Assembly: GCF_024494655.1 (NCBI RefSeq)
Contig: NZ_JANHDL010000011.1
Coordinates: 1 to 64,000 of the forward strand
Direction: 5' to 3'
From: Halorubrum laminariae
GTDB taxonomy: Archaea; Halobacteriota; Halobacteria; Halobacteriales; Haloferacaceae
Length of the DNA: 64,000 bases
Shown here: piece by piece, positions 23,407 to 32,572 of the stretch
Layout of the letters: each line of letters starts with the position of its first letter
How positions within the stretch are numbered: the first letter of the stretch is position 1
Program-made: the position numbers and the translations under genes
The notes under the pieces: generated by a model
Told to the model about the DNA's origin: nothing
The model's database searches: none
Seen by the model: only the letters and a program-made list of their open reading frames with translations

Positions 23407-24729
23407 ATGTTCGGTACCAGCGGTGTCCGCGGTCCTGTTGGCGATGTGCTCACGGCCGATCTCGCGCTCGATATCGGCCGCGCACTCGCGACAGATGGCG
23501 CGGAGACGGTCGTGATCGGCAGAGATGCTCGCGACAGCGGGCGGATGCTCGTCCAGGCGCTCACGGCCGGGGTCACGGAGTGTGGGACCGACGTGATCGA
23601 CGTCGGCGTCGAGGCGACGCCCACGGTCGCCCGCGCAGTTATTCGGAAGAACGCTGATGCAGGGGTCGTCGTCACCGCGTCGCACAACCCCGCACCCGAC
23701 AACGGGATCAAACTCTGGACGGCCGCGGGTCAGGCGTTCGACGAGAAGCGAAACGATCGGATCACGGAGATCGTCGGCGAGGAAGCGTTCACCTTTGCCG
23801 CTCACGACGCGATCGGGACGGCAACCCGTGTCGATGACGCGCGAGCGCACCACGAGCGCGCGCTCTGCGAGGCGGTCGCGCTCCCTGACGACCTGTCGGT
23901 CGTCGTCGATCTCGGGAACGGCGTCGGGCGCATCACCGCGGACGCACTCTTTGCGGGCGGCTGCGACGTGGAGACGCTCAACGGCCAGCGTGACGGTCGG
24001 TTCCCAGGACGGCCGAGTGAGCCGACGGCAGCAAACTGCGAGACGGCGTGTGAGGTCGTCGCCGCCACCGATGCCGATCTCGGGGTCGTCCACGACGGCG
24101 ACGCTGACCGCATGATGGCGATCGACGAGCAGGGGCGCTTTGTCCCCGGCGATGCGCTGCTCGCGCTGTTCGCCCGCCGCGAGGCGAGCGCTGGTGACCG
24201 CGTCGCAGTCCCGGTCGATACGAGTCTCCTCGTCGCGGACGCGCTCGCTGAGGTCGGCGCCGACGTGACCTACACGCCGGTCGGCGACGCCTACGTCGCC
24301 GCGCGTACCGAGGAACCGGATGTGGTCTTCGGCGGCGAGCCGAGCGGCGCGTGGATCTGGCCGGCGACGACACGCTGTCCGGACGGCCCGCTCGCGGCGT
24401 GTCGGCTGGCCGCACTCGTCGCCGACCACGGATCACTCGCTGAGCTCGTCGATGACCTCCCGACATACCCGATCCGCCGGGACTCGATCCGGACCGACGC
24501 GAAGGCGGCGGTCGTTGAACGCGTCGCCGAGTTGGCGACCGACGAGTACGACGATGTCTCGACGCTTGACGGGATCCGCGTCGAGACCGACGCCGGCTGG
24601 TTCCTCGTACGGGCGAGCGGCACGGAGCCGCTGATCCGGATCACCGCGGAGGCGCGCGACGAGACCGATGCGGACGCGCTGTTCGAGACGGCGCGCGACC
24701 TCGTCGCGCGTGGCCGTGACGCGGTCTGA
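23407..24729 (+). CDS. glmM: Phosphoglucosamine mutase (phosphohexomutase family)
   Basis: 440 residues with all four phosphohexomutase signatures: the phosphoserine loop TASHNP with Ser92, the metal loop DGDADR at 230-235, the sugar-recognition loop GEPSG at 310-314 and the phosphate-binding RASGTEPLIRI near the C-terminus. Archaeal enzymes of this branch convert glucosamine-6-phosphate to glucosamine-1-phosphate. The position before glmU- and glmS-type genes supports that over a plain phosphomannomutase. High GC and codon bias, unlike the AT-rich glycosyltransferases further right. Confidence 0.88.
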   Translation: MFGTSGVRGPVGDVLTADLALDIGRALATDGAETVVIGRDARDSGRMLVQALTAGVTECGTDVIDVGVEATPTVARAVIRKNADAGVVVTASHNPAPDNGIKLWTAAGQAFDEKRNDRITEIVGEEAFTFAAHDAIGTATRVDDARAHHERALCEAVALPDDLSVVVDLGNGVGRITADALFAGGCDVETLNGQRDGRFPGRPSEPTAANCETACEVVAATDADLGVVHDGDADRMMAIDEQGRFVPGDALLALFARREASAGDRVAVPVDTSLLVADALAEVGADVTYTPVGDAYVAARTEEPDVVFGGEPSGAWIWPATTRCPDGPLAACRLAALVADHGSLAELVDDLPTYPIRRDSIRTDAKAAVVERVAELATDEYDDVSTLDGIRVETDAGWFLVRASGTEPLIRITAEARDETDADALFETARDLVARGRDAV

Positions 24730-24804
24730 GCAATCGTCGGAGCACCGAGCCGAACCAACATCCGACCGCAGCCGCTAAATTCCGTCCGTCCGTCAGGTCC
24801 AGCC

Positions 24805-26010
24805 ATGTACGGAGTCGTACTCGCAGCCGGCCGCGGCACCCGGATGCGACCGCTGACGGACCAGCGTCCGAAACCACTCCTCCCGGTCGGCGACCGAACG
24901 CTTCTGGAGCATGTCCTCGACGCCGCGCGTGATGTCGTCGACGCCTTCGTCGTCGTCACCGGGTACCGGGGCGAACAAATCCGTGAGGCAATCGGCGAGT
25001 CGTACCGTGACCACCCGGTCGACTACGTCGAGCAGACGGAGCCGCGGGGGACCGCCCACGCGATCGCGCAGGCCGAACCCGTTGTCGACGAGCGGTTCGT
25101 CGTGCTCAACGGCGATGTCCTCGTTGACCCCTCTCTCCCGCGCGCGCTCGCCGACGCGGGCGGTACCGCGGTCGCGGCCACCGAAGTCGCCGACCCGAGT
25201 TCGTACGGCGTGATCTCGACTACCTCTGACGGGACGCTCGCGAGGATCGTCGAGAAGCCCGCCGACCCACCCACGTCGCTGGCGAACGTCGGCTGTTACG
25301 CGTTCGAGCCGGACATCTTCGAGTACCTCGACCGGACGCCAGAGAGCGAGCGCGGCGAGTACGAGGTCACGACGACACTGGAACTGTTGGTAGACGACGA
25401 CCGGATAATCTCAGTCGCGCAGTACGACGGCACCTGGCTCGACGTCGGCCGCCCGTGGGAGTTGCTCACGGCGACAGAGACGGCTCTCGACGACCTTGAC
25501 GGCCAGCGCCTTGCGGGGACAGTCGAGGACGGCGTCCACCTCCACGGGCCGGTCGTCGTCGAGGACGGCGCAACGCTCCGCTCCGGGGTTTCCGTCGAAG
25601 GCCCGGTGGTGATCCGCGCGGGAGCCGAGGTCGGCCCAAACGCCTACATCCGCGGGGCGACGGTCGTCGGTCCCGACGCCCACGTGGGCCACGCGGTCGA
25701 AGTGAAAAACGCGGTGCTCATGGCTGGGGCCTCGGTCGGTCATCAGTCGTACGTCGGTGATTCGGTGCTCGGACGCCATGTCAACTTCGGCGCTGGGACG
25801 AACGTCGCGAACCTGCGGCACGACGGCGAAAACATCCGACTGACGGTGAAAGGCGACCACGTCGACACCGGTAGACGGAAGCTCGGTGTGATCGTCGGCG
25901 ACGAGGTGAAGACGGGGATCAACACGTCGCTGAACGCCGGCGTCCGGATCGGGGTCGGCGAGCGGACCGGGCCGGGTGAGGTTGTGACGCGCGACCGCGT
26001 GTCGGAGTGA
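24805..26010 (+). CDS. glmU: GlmU-like bifunctional sugar-1-phosphate nucleotidylyltransferase/acetyltransferase, copy 1
   Basis: 401 residues. The N-terminal ~230 residues are a nucleotidylyltransferase with LAAGRGTRMRPLT (6-18), the RPKP lysine and a VLNGDVLVD metal motif near 105. The C-terminal ~150 residues are hexapeptide repeats of a left-handed beta helix (VVIRAGAEVGPNAYIRGATV and following), including the MAGASVGHQSYVGDSVLG and NFGAGTNVAN blocks of GlmU acetyltransferases. It should make UDP-GlcNAc (or a related UDP/dTDP sugar) from glucosamine-1-phosphate. It follows glmM with 75 bases between them. Confidence 0.87.
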   Translation: MYGVVLAAGRGTRMRPLTDQRPKPLLPVGDRTLLEHVLDAARDVVDAFVVVTGYRGEQIREAIGESYRDHPVDYVEQTEPRGTAHAIAQAEPVVDERFVVLNGDVLVDPSLPRALADAGGTAVAATEVADPSSYGVISTTSDGTLARIVEKPADPPTSLANVGCYAFEPDIFEYLDRTPESERGEYEVTTTLELLVDDDRIISVAQYDGTWLDVGRPWELLTATETALDDLDGQRLAGTVEDGVHLHGPVVVEDGATLRSGVSVEGPVVIRAGAEVGPNAYIRGATVVGPDAHVGHAVEVKNAVLMAGASVGHQSYVGDSVLGRHVNFGAGTNVANLRHDGENIRLTVKGDHVDTGRRKLGVIVGDEVKTGINTSLNAGVRIGVGERTGPGEVVTRDRVSE

Positions 26011-26342
26011 GACAGAACGAGCGGACACTCGCCGTTGCCGCGGTAGGAGAGCTGTGATCGAAATCACAAAGTAGCCGTTTCGTGTCGATGTGCGTGAGGG
26101 CGTAGCGTCCCAGAGTGGTACCAGCGTGCTCCCGCTGTGTACCTCTGCTCTGACATGAACTCTCTGTGGGGCGGTACGCTCTCTCATCTCCTGCGTAGCA
26201 GATAATTTGTTTGTAGAGGCAGGAGCTCCCTGTGTTAACCAACACAACACGGAGGTGACAGTCTAGCGTTGGTTAACACTGGATCGCAACGGCTGATCGG
26301 TTTCGACTGCCGTTACAAACTTTCATATGGACTACCAAAAAC
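26011..26342. other. Gap between the two glmU-like genes
   Basis: No gene supported. The stretch holds inverted repeat site 3 (26235-26276). The rest (26020-26230) has no recognisable feature. Confidence 0.5.
26235..26276. promoter_or_regulatory. Inverted repeat TTAACCAACA-N22-YGTTGGTTAA, site 3
   Basis: Arms at 26235-26244 and 26267-26276 (one mismatch, C for T) with a 22-base spacer. It ends 66 bases before the start of the second glmU-like gene and so could control the glmU2-glmS operon. Confidence 0.7.
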
Positions 26343-27548
26343 ATGTACGTAATGGCACCACAGACAGCCGTCGTACTGGCCGGCGGCGAAGGCCAACGGC
26401 TGCGGCCACTCACTCGGAATCGACCAAAACCGATGTTGCCTGCGGCCAACCGGCCGATAATCGAGTACGTCCTCGATGCGATCATTGAGGCCGGTGTTTC
26501 TGACATCCACCTCGTGGTCGGGTACAAGCGACAACGGGTCCAAAGCCACCTCGGCCCGACGTATCGAAACGTCAAGCTCACGTATCACACCCAAGAGAAA
26601 CAACTCGGGAGCGGGCACGCACTGCTGCAAGCGCGTGATGAGATCGACGAGTCATTCGTCGTGGTCAACGGCGACCAGATCGCCGATCCTGCGCTCATCA
26701 CCGACGTTTTAGACGCCCACGACTCCCAAGTGGCTGCAGCGACACTCAGCGTCGTCGACAGCGAAAAAGCCGTCCAGTACGGAGTTGTCACAGTTGAGGG
26801 AGACCACGTAACACAGCTGCGTGAGCAGCCACGCAACGAACCGACCGGCTTGTTGAACGCCGGGATCTATGCGTTCACTCCATCAATTTTCGAGGTGTTA
26901 GACACGCTTCCCCGGCCAAGCGGGACGCTCGCGTTGACAGCGGCTGTCTCACATCTGATCGAAGAGACCGAACAGCCGGTCCGCGGTGTGCGCGGCGACG
27001 GCTTCTGGATCGACGCGACGTTCCCGTGGGATCTCCTGGCGGTCGCCCAGCAGGTGTACACCATGGAGTGGATCGACGAACCCACCATCGACCCGCACGT
27101 GTGGGTTGCCGAGAGTGCGACCGTCCACCCGTCGGCCACCCTGGAGGGGCCAGTCGTGGTCGGCCCCGACGCCGAAATCGGAGCTGGTGCGGTCGTGGGG
27201 CCGGCAGCGACAATCGGTGGGAACGCGACGGTCGGTGCGAATGCCGTGTTGACGAATACACTCATCGATGACGGTTCACGCGTCGGTGCGAATTCGACTG
27301 TCGTCGATGCCGTCTTCGGGCAGGATGTGGTCTTCGGGCCAAATAGTGTGATTACAGGTGGTGACCACGATGTCACAATCGACACCCAGGTGTATCCAGA
27401 TCGCGAGTTGGGCGCGGTCATCGCCGACCGGTCACGACTCGGCGGGGGGACGACGGTGTGTGGCGGGGTGTTGATCGGCTCCGGCGTCCGGGTTCACGAT
27501 GGCGTCCGGGTTGAGACGAACGTAGCTGACGAGGTCGAACTCCGCTAA
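26343..27548 (+). CDS. GlmU-like bifunctional nucleotidylyltransferase/acetyltransferase, copy 2
   Basis: 401 residues with the same domain order as copy 1: VLAGGEGQRLRPLT (about 11-24), RPKP, a VVNGDQIAD metal motif, then hexapeptide repeats from about 250 (VWVAESATVHPSATLEGPVV). It diverges strongly from copy 1 and lacks some conserved blocks of its acetyltransferase part, so substrate or acyl specificity may differ. An internal ATG at 26352 is an equally good start. It is followed after two bases by glmS, so the two are co-transcribed. Confidence 0.82.
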   Translation: MYVMAPQTAVVLAGGEGQRLRPLTRNRPKPMLPAANRPIIEYVLDAIIEAGVSDIHLVVGYKRQRVQSHLGPTYRNVKLTYHTQEKQLGSGHALLQARDEIDESFVVVNGDQIADPALITDVLDAHDSQVAAATLSVVDSEKAVQYGVVTVEGDHVTQLREQPRNEPTGLLNAGIYAFTPSIFEVLDTLPRPSGTLALTAAVSHLIEETEQPVRGVRGDGFWIDATFPWDLLAVAQQVYTMEWIDEPTIDPHVWVAESATVHPSATLEGPVVVGPDAEIGAGAVVGPAATIGGNATVGANAVLTNTLIDDGSRVGANSTVVDAVFGQDVVFGPNSVITGGDHDVTIDTQVYPDRELGAVIADRSRLGGGTTVCGGVLIGSGVRVHDGVRVETNVADEVELR

Positions 27549-27550
27549 CA

Positions 27551-29356
27551 ATGTGTGGCATTATCGGGTATATCGGTGCGGGCAACGAGACGCTGAGCGT
27601 GTTGATGGGTGGGCTCAATAATCTCGAGTATCGGGGGTATGATTCCGCCGGGATTGCGGTCGGCGGATCGTCGCTGTCGGTGGTCAAGCGATCAGGGGAA
27701 ATCGAGGCGCTTGAGGCCGCGCTGAATGGGCACTCGATCGCTGGCTCGCTCGGGATTGGGCACACTCGCTGGAGCACGCACGGGCCGCCGACTAACGCGA
27801 ACGCCCATCCCCACACGAGCGAGAGCGGTGCGGTGGCAGTTGTTCACAACGGGATCATCGAGAACTACGAGGCGCTCAAACAGGAGCTCCAAGCCGAGGG
27901 GGTCACCTTCCAGAGTGACACCGATACTGAGGTTGTTCCGCACCTGATCGAACGCGAACGGACCCGGGGTGCCGATCCGGAGACCGCCTTCCGGCGTGCG
28001 GTCGCCCAGCTGGAGGGGAGTTACGCGCTGGCGGCCGTGATCGCGGGGACGGACGCGGTGTTTGCGGTCCGCAACGACTCGCCGCTCGTGCTCGGGATCG
28101 GGCAGGACGGCTACTTCCTCGGGAGTGACGTTCCGGCGTTTCTCGAATACACCGATCAGGTGGTCTATCTCGACGACGGTGAGATGGTCACTCTAACGCA
28201 GTCACAGTATTCCGTGACGGATCTCGATGGAACACCAGTCGACACGACCGTCGAGACGGTCGATTGGGACATCGAGGACACGGGCAAGAGTGGGTACGAG
28301 CACTACATGCTCAAAGAGATCCACGAACAGCCAACTGCGCTCCGGCAGACGCTGTCTGGTCGGGTGAATGAACAAGCGGGCACTGTTGAACTCGAGGATC
28401 TGGATGGACTTGCGGGTCGAGAGCCGGCCGGTGTCCAGTTGGTAGCGTGTGGTACATCATATCACGCGGCGCTGTATGGCGCCCGGATGCTCCGCGAACA
28501 GGGGATTCCAGCGACGGCGACAATCGCGAGTGAATACGCGCTCGAACGGCCACCCGTGGCTGACCAGCTCGTCGTCGGGGTGACCCAGAGCGGGGAGACC
28601 GCAGACACGCTGAGTGCGTTACGGACAGCAGCCCAGCGGGGCGCCGAAACGGTCGCGGTGACGAATGTGGTTGGATCCACTGCAGCCCGCGAGTGTGACC
28701 ACGCGCTGTACATTCGGGCTGGGCCCGAAATTGGGGTGGCGGCGACGAAGACGTTCTCCTCACAGCTCGTGACATTGCGCTTGTTAACGGAGCATCTGAC
28801 GAACGGTACCACCGATGGGATCCACGATCGGTTGGCCACGCTCCGGGCCCTACCGGGCGCACTCCAGGAGGTGCTCGATGAGACGCAGGCACCGGCGGTG
28901 GCTGAAGAGTACGTCGGGGCTGACGGCTACTTCTTCATCGGCCGTGGCTACAACTATCCGGTGTCGTTAGAGGGGGCGCTCAAATTCAAGGAGATCACGT
29001 ATGAACACGCCGAGGGATTCCCAGCTGGAGAGCTCAAACATGGAACCTTAGCGCTGGTCACGAATGAGACACCCGTGATCGCGACCGTCACTGGAAATGA
29101 TGAGGCAGCCAGAAAGACGGTCGGGAATGTCAAGGAGGTCGAAGCACGCGATGCGCCAGTTATTGCTGTTACGGACGGGCAGACTGATGTTGCTCGATAC
29201 GCCGATCATGTGCTGGAGATTCCCGACAGTCATCCGACGACAGCACCAATTCTCGCCAATACACAGCTCCAGCTGTTTGCATATCATATGGCGAATGAGC
29301 TGGGACGTGCGATCGACAAGCCGCGGAACTTAGCGAAGAGCGTGACTGTGGAGTAG
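27551..29356 (+). CDS. glmS: Glutamine:fructose-6-phosphate aminotransferase
   Basis: 601 residues, full length for GlmS. The N-terminus MCGIIGYIG exposes the nucleophile Cys2 of the class II glutaminase domain (with the GHTRWSTHG block near 75). Two SIS sugar-isomerase domains follow (GVTQSGETADTLSAL in the first, GRGYNYPVSLEGALKFKEI in the second). The C-terminal PRNLAKSVTVE is the conserved end. It makes glucosamine-6-phosphate, the first step of the pathway whose next steps are encoded just upstream. Terminator-like hairpin at 29507-29536. Confidence 0.95.
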   Translation: MCGIIGYIGAGNETLSVLMGGLNNLEYRGYDSAGIAVGGSSLSVVKRSGEIEALEAALNGHSIAGSLGIGHTRWSTHGPPTNANAHPHTSESGAVAVVHNGIIENYEALKQELQAEGVTFQSDTDTEVVPHLIERERTRGADPETAFRRAVAQLEGSYALAAVIAGTDAVFAVRNDSPLVLGIGQDGYFLGSDVPAFLEYTDQVVYLDDGEMVTLTQSQYSVTDLDGTPVDTTVETVDWDIEDTGKSGYEHYMLKEIHEQPTALRQTLSGRVNEQAGTVELEDLDGLAGREPAGVQLVACGTSYHAALYGARMLREQGIPATATIASEYALERPPVADQLVVGVTQSGETADTLSALRTAAQRGAETVAVTNVVGSTAARECDHALYIRAGPEIGVAATKTFSSQLVTLRLLTEHLTNGTTDGIHDRLATLRALPGALQEVLDETQAPAVAEEYVGADGYFFIGRGYNYPVSLEGALKFKEITYEHAEGFPAGELKHGTLALVTNETPVIATVTGNDEAARKTVGNVKEVEARDAPVIAVTDGQTDVARYADHVLEIPDSHPTTAPILANTQLQLFAYHMANELGRAIDKPRNLAKSVTVE

Positions 29357-29721
29357 CCTGTTCAAGTCTGGGACGGTGACGCCAAACGGCAGAGTCACTG
29401 CCCATCTTGACGGGGTCGTGGACGAGCTCTGCCCTCCACGAGCACCCTGTCAGGGTGAGAGATGTAGATGGATAGCTGCTGCAGTTTGAAAGCGATACGA
29501 GCGCAGAGCTGGCTTCCTATGAGCCAGCTATTTTTTGAGGAGAATATATCGTCCGAAAACGGTAGCTCTGCTCGCTACACGTCATTAGCGTGGGATCGTC
29601 GTCTATCTGTAGCGTCTTAGTAGAGTGAGATGATAGAGGCGTCAACGATGAATCTAACGACTATACTCGGTGAGTGTAGAGAAATAGCAATTCCTTTGTA
29701 ACCATTTCAAGTTATAACTGT
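29357..29721. other. Gap after glmS
   Basis: No gene supported; it contains a terminator-like hairpin at 29507 and otherwise nothing recognisable. Confidence 0.5.
29507..29536 (+). terminator. Hairpin plus T-run downstream of glmS
   Basis: AGCTGGCT (29507-29514) pairs with AGCCAGCT (29522-29529) around a 7-base loop and is followed by TTTTTT. It lies 150 bases after the glmS stop and resembles an intrinsic terminator. Confidence 0.5.
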
Positions 29722-30708
29722 ATGGACATTCTGGTAACGGGCGGTGCCGGCTTTATCGGCGGCCACCTCGCCGTAACCTTCGCAGCCGAAGGCTATGATG
29801 TCACAGTTCTTGACAACTACGAACCCTACTACGACCTCGGTATCAAGGACCACAACGTCGAGACGGCCCGCGACGCCGCGAAAAACTCGCATGGCTCCTA
29901 CGAATTCGTCGACGGCTCCGTAACGAACGAGGACCTCGTCGACGACCTCACTGAAGATGCTGACATCATCTATCACCAAGCCGCTCAGGCGGGCGTCCGC
30001 AAGAGCGTCGAAGAACCGGTCAAAGTCAACGACTACAATGTCACAGGCACGGTGAACATCCTCGACGCAGCGCGCCGAAACGATGTCGACCGCGTCGTCT
30101 ACGCCTCCTCCTCGAGCGTCTACGGAAAACCCGAGTACCTCCCGTACGACGAAGACCACCCGAATGAGCCCGTTTCCCCATACGGAGTCTCGAAACTCAC
30201 CGGCGAGCACTACGCGCGCGTCTACAACGAAGTCTACGGTCTCTCCACGGTCTCTCTCCGATACTTTACCGTTTACGGCCCGCGAATGCGCCCGAACATG
30301 GCCATCTCTAACTTCGTCTCTCGCTGTATGCGAGGGGAACCTCCAGTCATCTACGGCGACGGCGAACAGACACGTGACTTCACGTACGTCGACGACATCA
30401 TCGACGCCAATCGAACGCTGCTCACCGAGGACAACGCCGACGGTGTGGTCATGAACATCGGTTCGACGGACAACGTCGACATTCTCACGCTCGCGAAAGT
30501 CGTTCGTGACGAGATCGATCCGAGCCTCGACATCGAGTTCACGGATGCACGTGAGGCCGACGCCGAACACACACACGCCGACGTTTCGAAAGCGGGAGAA
30601 CTGATCGACTACGAACCGAGTCGCGACATCCGTGAAGGCGTCAGCGAGTTCATCGACTGGTACCGTGACAATCGCGACTGGTACGAACCACTGGTCGTCA
30701 ACTCCTAG
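29722..30708 (+). CDS. NAD-dependent nucleotide-sugar epimerase (SDR family)
   Basis: 328 residues of the extended SDR family: TGGAGFIGGHL near the N-terminus (NAD loop, 6-16), then SSSSVYG, the catalytic YxxxK in SPYGVSKLTGEHYA and the RYFTVYGPR substrate block. The closest pattern is UDP-glucose 4-epimerase or UDP-glucuronate 4-epimerase type; exact specificity cannot be read. It stands alone between the UDP-GlcNAc genes and the dehydrogenase. A second, distinct epimerase lies at 51588. Confidence 0.85.
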   Translation: MDILVTGGAGFIGGHLAVTFAAEGYDVTVLDNYEPYYDLGIKDHNVETARDAAKNSHGSYEFVDGSVTNEDLVDDLTEDADIIYHQAAQAGVRKSVEEPVKVNDYNVTGTVNILDAARRNDVDRVVYASSSSVYGKPEYLPYDEDHPNEPVSPYGVSKLTGEHYARVYNEVYGLSTVSLRYFTVYGPRMRPNMAISNFVSRCMRGEPPVIYGDGEQTRDFTYVDDIIDANRTLLTEDNADGVVMNIGSTDNVDILTLAKVVRDEIDPSLDIEFTDAREADAEHTHADVSKAGELIDYEPSRDIREGVSEFIDWYRDNRDWYEPLVVNS

Positions 30709-30785
30709 ATTCGTCCTTCCGACTCCACGAGTTCGGAAGCCTGCTTGACGTCTGCGGGGCGATTGACGTTTACTCGCTCATCGAC
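30705..30785 (-). pseudogene. C-terminal relic of a nucleotidyltransferase-type gene
   Basis: About 25 codons (DERVNVNRPADVKQASELVE, then SEGRI and a stop) resemble the end of MobA/CobY/GlmU-like NTP transferases. It overlaps the stop of the plus-strand epimerase. The rest of the gene is missing; 30786-31238 shows no gene. Confidence 0.45.
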
Positions 30786-31238
30786 CTACCCCGATTATCG
30801 TCGGCAGGCGATGTAGGAGGCGATGCGCCTTCGAGATAGTGTTTGTCGGGAGCTGTATCTGTGGGTGGACGTGAGCGAGTCGGGATCGTGATGCCGGGAT
30901 CTGGGACGGTAGGCATCGCTAACTTCGTGGGTGTGAATGGGTCGGGAATCGTCGGGAGTCGTCGGTATTGAACCCTGTTCCGGATTAATTCACTCGTTAT
31001 CAGCGATAACGATTGATGGCACGATTCTTGTTCTGTTAGGGACACATTTATGGGGGGGGGGAGGTCACATCTAGATACAGAACATGACGCGGGGCCGCGA
31101 TGCAGCGTCAGCAACCATAGGGGTCAGCATGGCTTTCGGCTATCGGTCGAGAGGGCTGCTGTCACTAGTTCTGAATAACGGCGATGATCGCTGCTCGGAC
31201 CGGACGGGAAGGGGTACGGGTACGCCTACCAACAACTA

Positions 31239-32570
31239 ATGACGAGCACTTTCGAATCAGCACCGGACGTCGACTTCGTCGAAGGAGAGTTCGGTCCGAT
31301 CACGGTGGTCGGCCTCGGCTACGTCGGGCTTCCACTCGCCGTCGCGTTCGACGTCGCGGACCAGCAGGTTCACGGCTTCGACGTCGACGAGAAACACATT
31401 GAGACCCTGAAGAACGGCGTGGACCCGACGGGGGACCTTGGCGACCGGGCCATCGAATCGAGCGAGATCGCGTTCACGAGCGATCCGGCATGTATCCGGG
31501 ACAGCGAATTCGTCATCGTCGCCGTCCCGACGCCGGTCGATGACCTCGAGAACCCGAACCTGACCTACGTCGAGGCCGCCGGGAACACCATCGGCGAGCA
31601 CCTCCAGATCGGCGCGACAGTCGTCCTCGAGTCGACGGTCTACCCCGGTGCGACCCGGGAGATCCTCGCGCAGGCGATCGAGGAGACCTCCGGACTGACG
31701 GTCGGTGAGGAGTTCTCCGTAGGCTACTCACCCGAGCGGATGGTCCCTGGCGACGACGAGCATGGGCTCCGGGACGTCGTCAAGATCGTCAGCGGGCAGG
31801 ACGAGGAGACGCTCCAGCGGGTCGCCGCACTCTACGAGACGATCGTCGACGCGGGCGTTCACCGTGCGCCCAAGATCGCGGTCGCGGAGGCCGCGAAGTG
31901 TATCGAGAACATCCAGCGGGACCTCAACATCGCGCTGGTGAACGAGCTCGCGATCGCGTGTGACAACCTCGGACTCGACACGCACGAGGTGCTCGACGCT
32001 GCCGGGACGAAGTGGAACTTCCACGATTACAAGCCCGGGCTCGTCGGCGGGCACTGCATCCCGGTGGATCCATTTTTTATGATCTACGAGGCCGAGCGCA
32101 ACGGCTTCAGCCCAAAGCTCATCGAGACGGGCCGGGAGGTCAACGAGTACATGCCCGAGCACGTCGCGGAGATGACGCTGCGCGGGCTCAACGACTGCGG
32201 GAAGGTCCTTCGGGACAGCACGGTGCTTGTCCTCGGGCTGTCGTACAAGCCCGGCGTCGGAGACATCCGCTCCTCGGTCGTGGGCTCGACGATCGAGAAG
32301 CTCCAGTCCTACGGCGTCGACGTGGCGGGGTACGACCCCTACGCCGAGGACGACGCCATGCGCGAGGAGTTCGGGATCGAGATTCAGTCGGAGCTGTCCT
32401 TCCAGGACGTCGACGGCGTCCTGCTCGCGACGCCACATGATTCCTTCCTCGAGATCGACTACACCGAGGCAGCCCACCGCATGGCTGACGATCCACTAGT
32501 CGTCGACGTCATGGGCGAACTCAACGGGCGTCTGGCCGATTACGAGGCAATCACCTACGAGCGAGTCTGA
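31239..32570 (+). CDS. UDP-sugar dehydrogenase (UDP-ManNAc/UDP-GlcNAc 6-dehydrogenase type)
   Basis: 443 residues. NAD-binding GLGYVG at 25-30 and a catalytic Cys273 in VGGHCIPVDPFF, the form typical of WecC/TviB/VipA-type enzymes rather than UDP-glucose dehydrogenases (compare GGSCFGKD in AglM at 55721). Expected to oxidise UDP-N-acetyl-hexosamine to its uronic acid. This fits the UDP-GlcNAc supply genes upstream and haloarchaeal glycans rich in uronic acids. Followed after two bases by the GT2 gene. Confidence 0.88.
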   Translation: MTSTFESAPDVDFVEGEFGPITVVGLGYVGLPLAVAFDVADQQVHGFDVDEKHIETLKNGVDPTGDLGDRAIESSEIAFTSDPACIRDSEFVIVAVPTPVDDLENPNLTYVEAAGNTIGEHLQIGATVVLESTVYPGATREILAQAIEETSGLTVGEEFSVGYSPERMVPGDDEHGLRDVVKIVSGQDEETLQRVAALYETIVDAGVHRAPKIAVAEAAKCIENIQRDLNIALVNELAIACDNLGLDTHEVLDAAGTKWNFHDYKPGLVGGHCIPVDPFFMIYEAERNGFSPKLIETGREVNEYMPEHVAEMTLRGLNDCGKVLRDSTVLVLGLSYKPGVGDIRSSVVGSTIEKLQSYGVDVAGYDPYAEDDAMREEFGIEIQSELSFQDVDGVLLATPHDSFLEIDYTEAAHRMADDPLVVDVMGELNGRLADYEAITYERV

Positions 32571-32572
32571 CA

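Noticed and set aside
23320..24429. Long minus-strand open frame opposite glmM
   Set aside because: It is the antisense shadow of a strongly biased GC-rich gene, which keeps stop codons rare on the other strand. Similar shadows oppose glmU1 (25411-26250), the dehydrogenase (31728-32477) and aglM (55643-57082).
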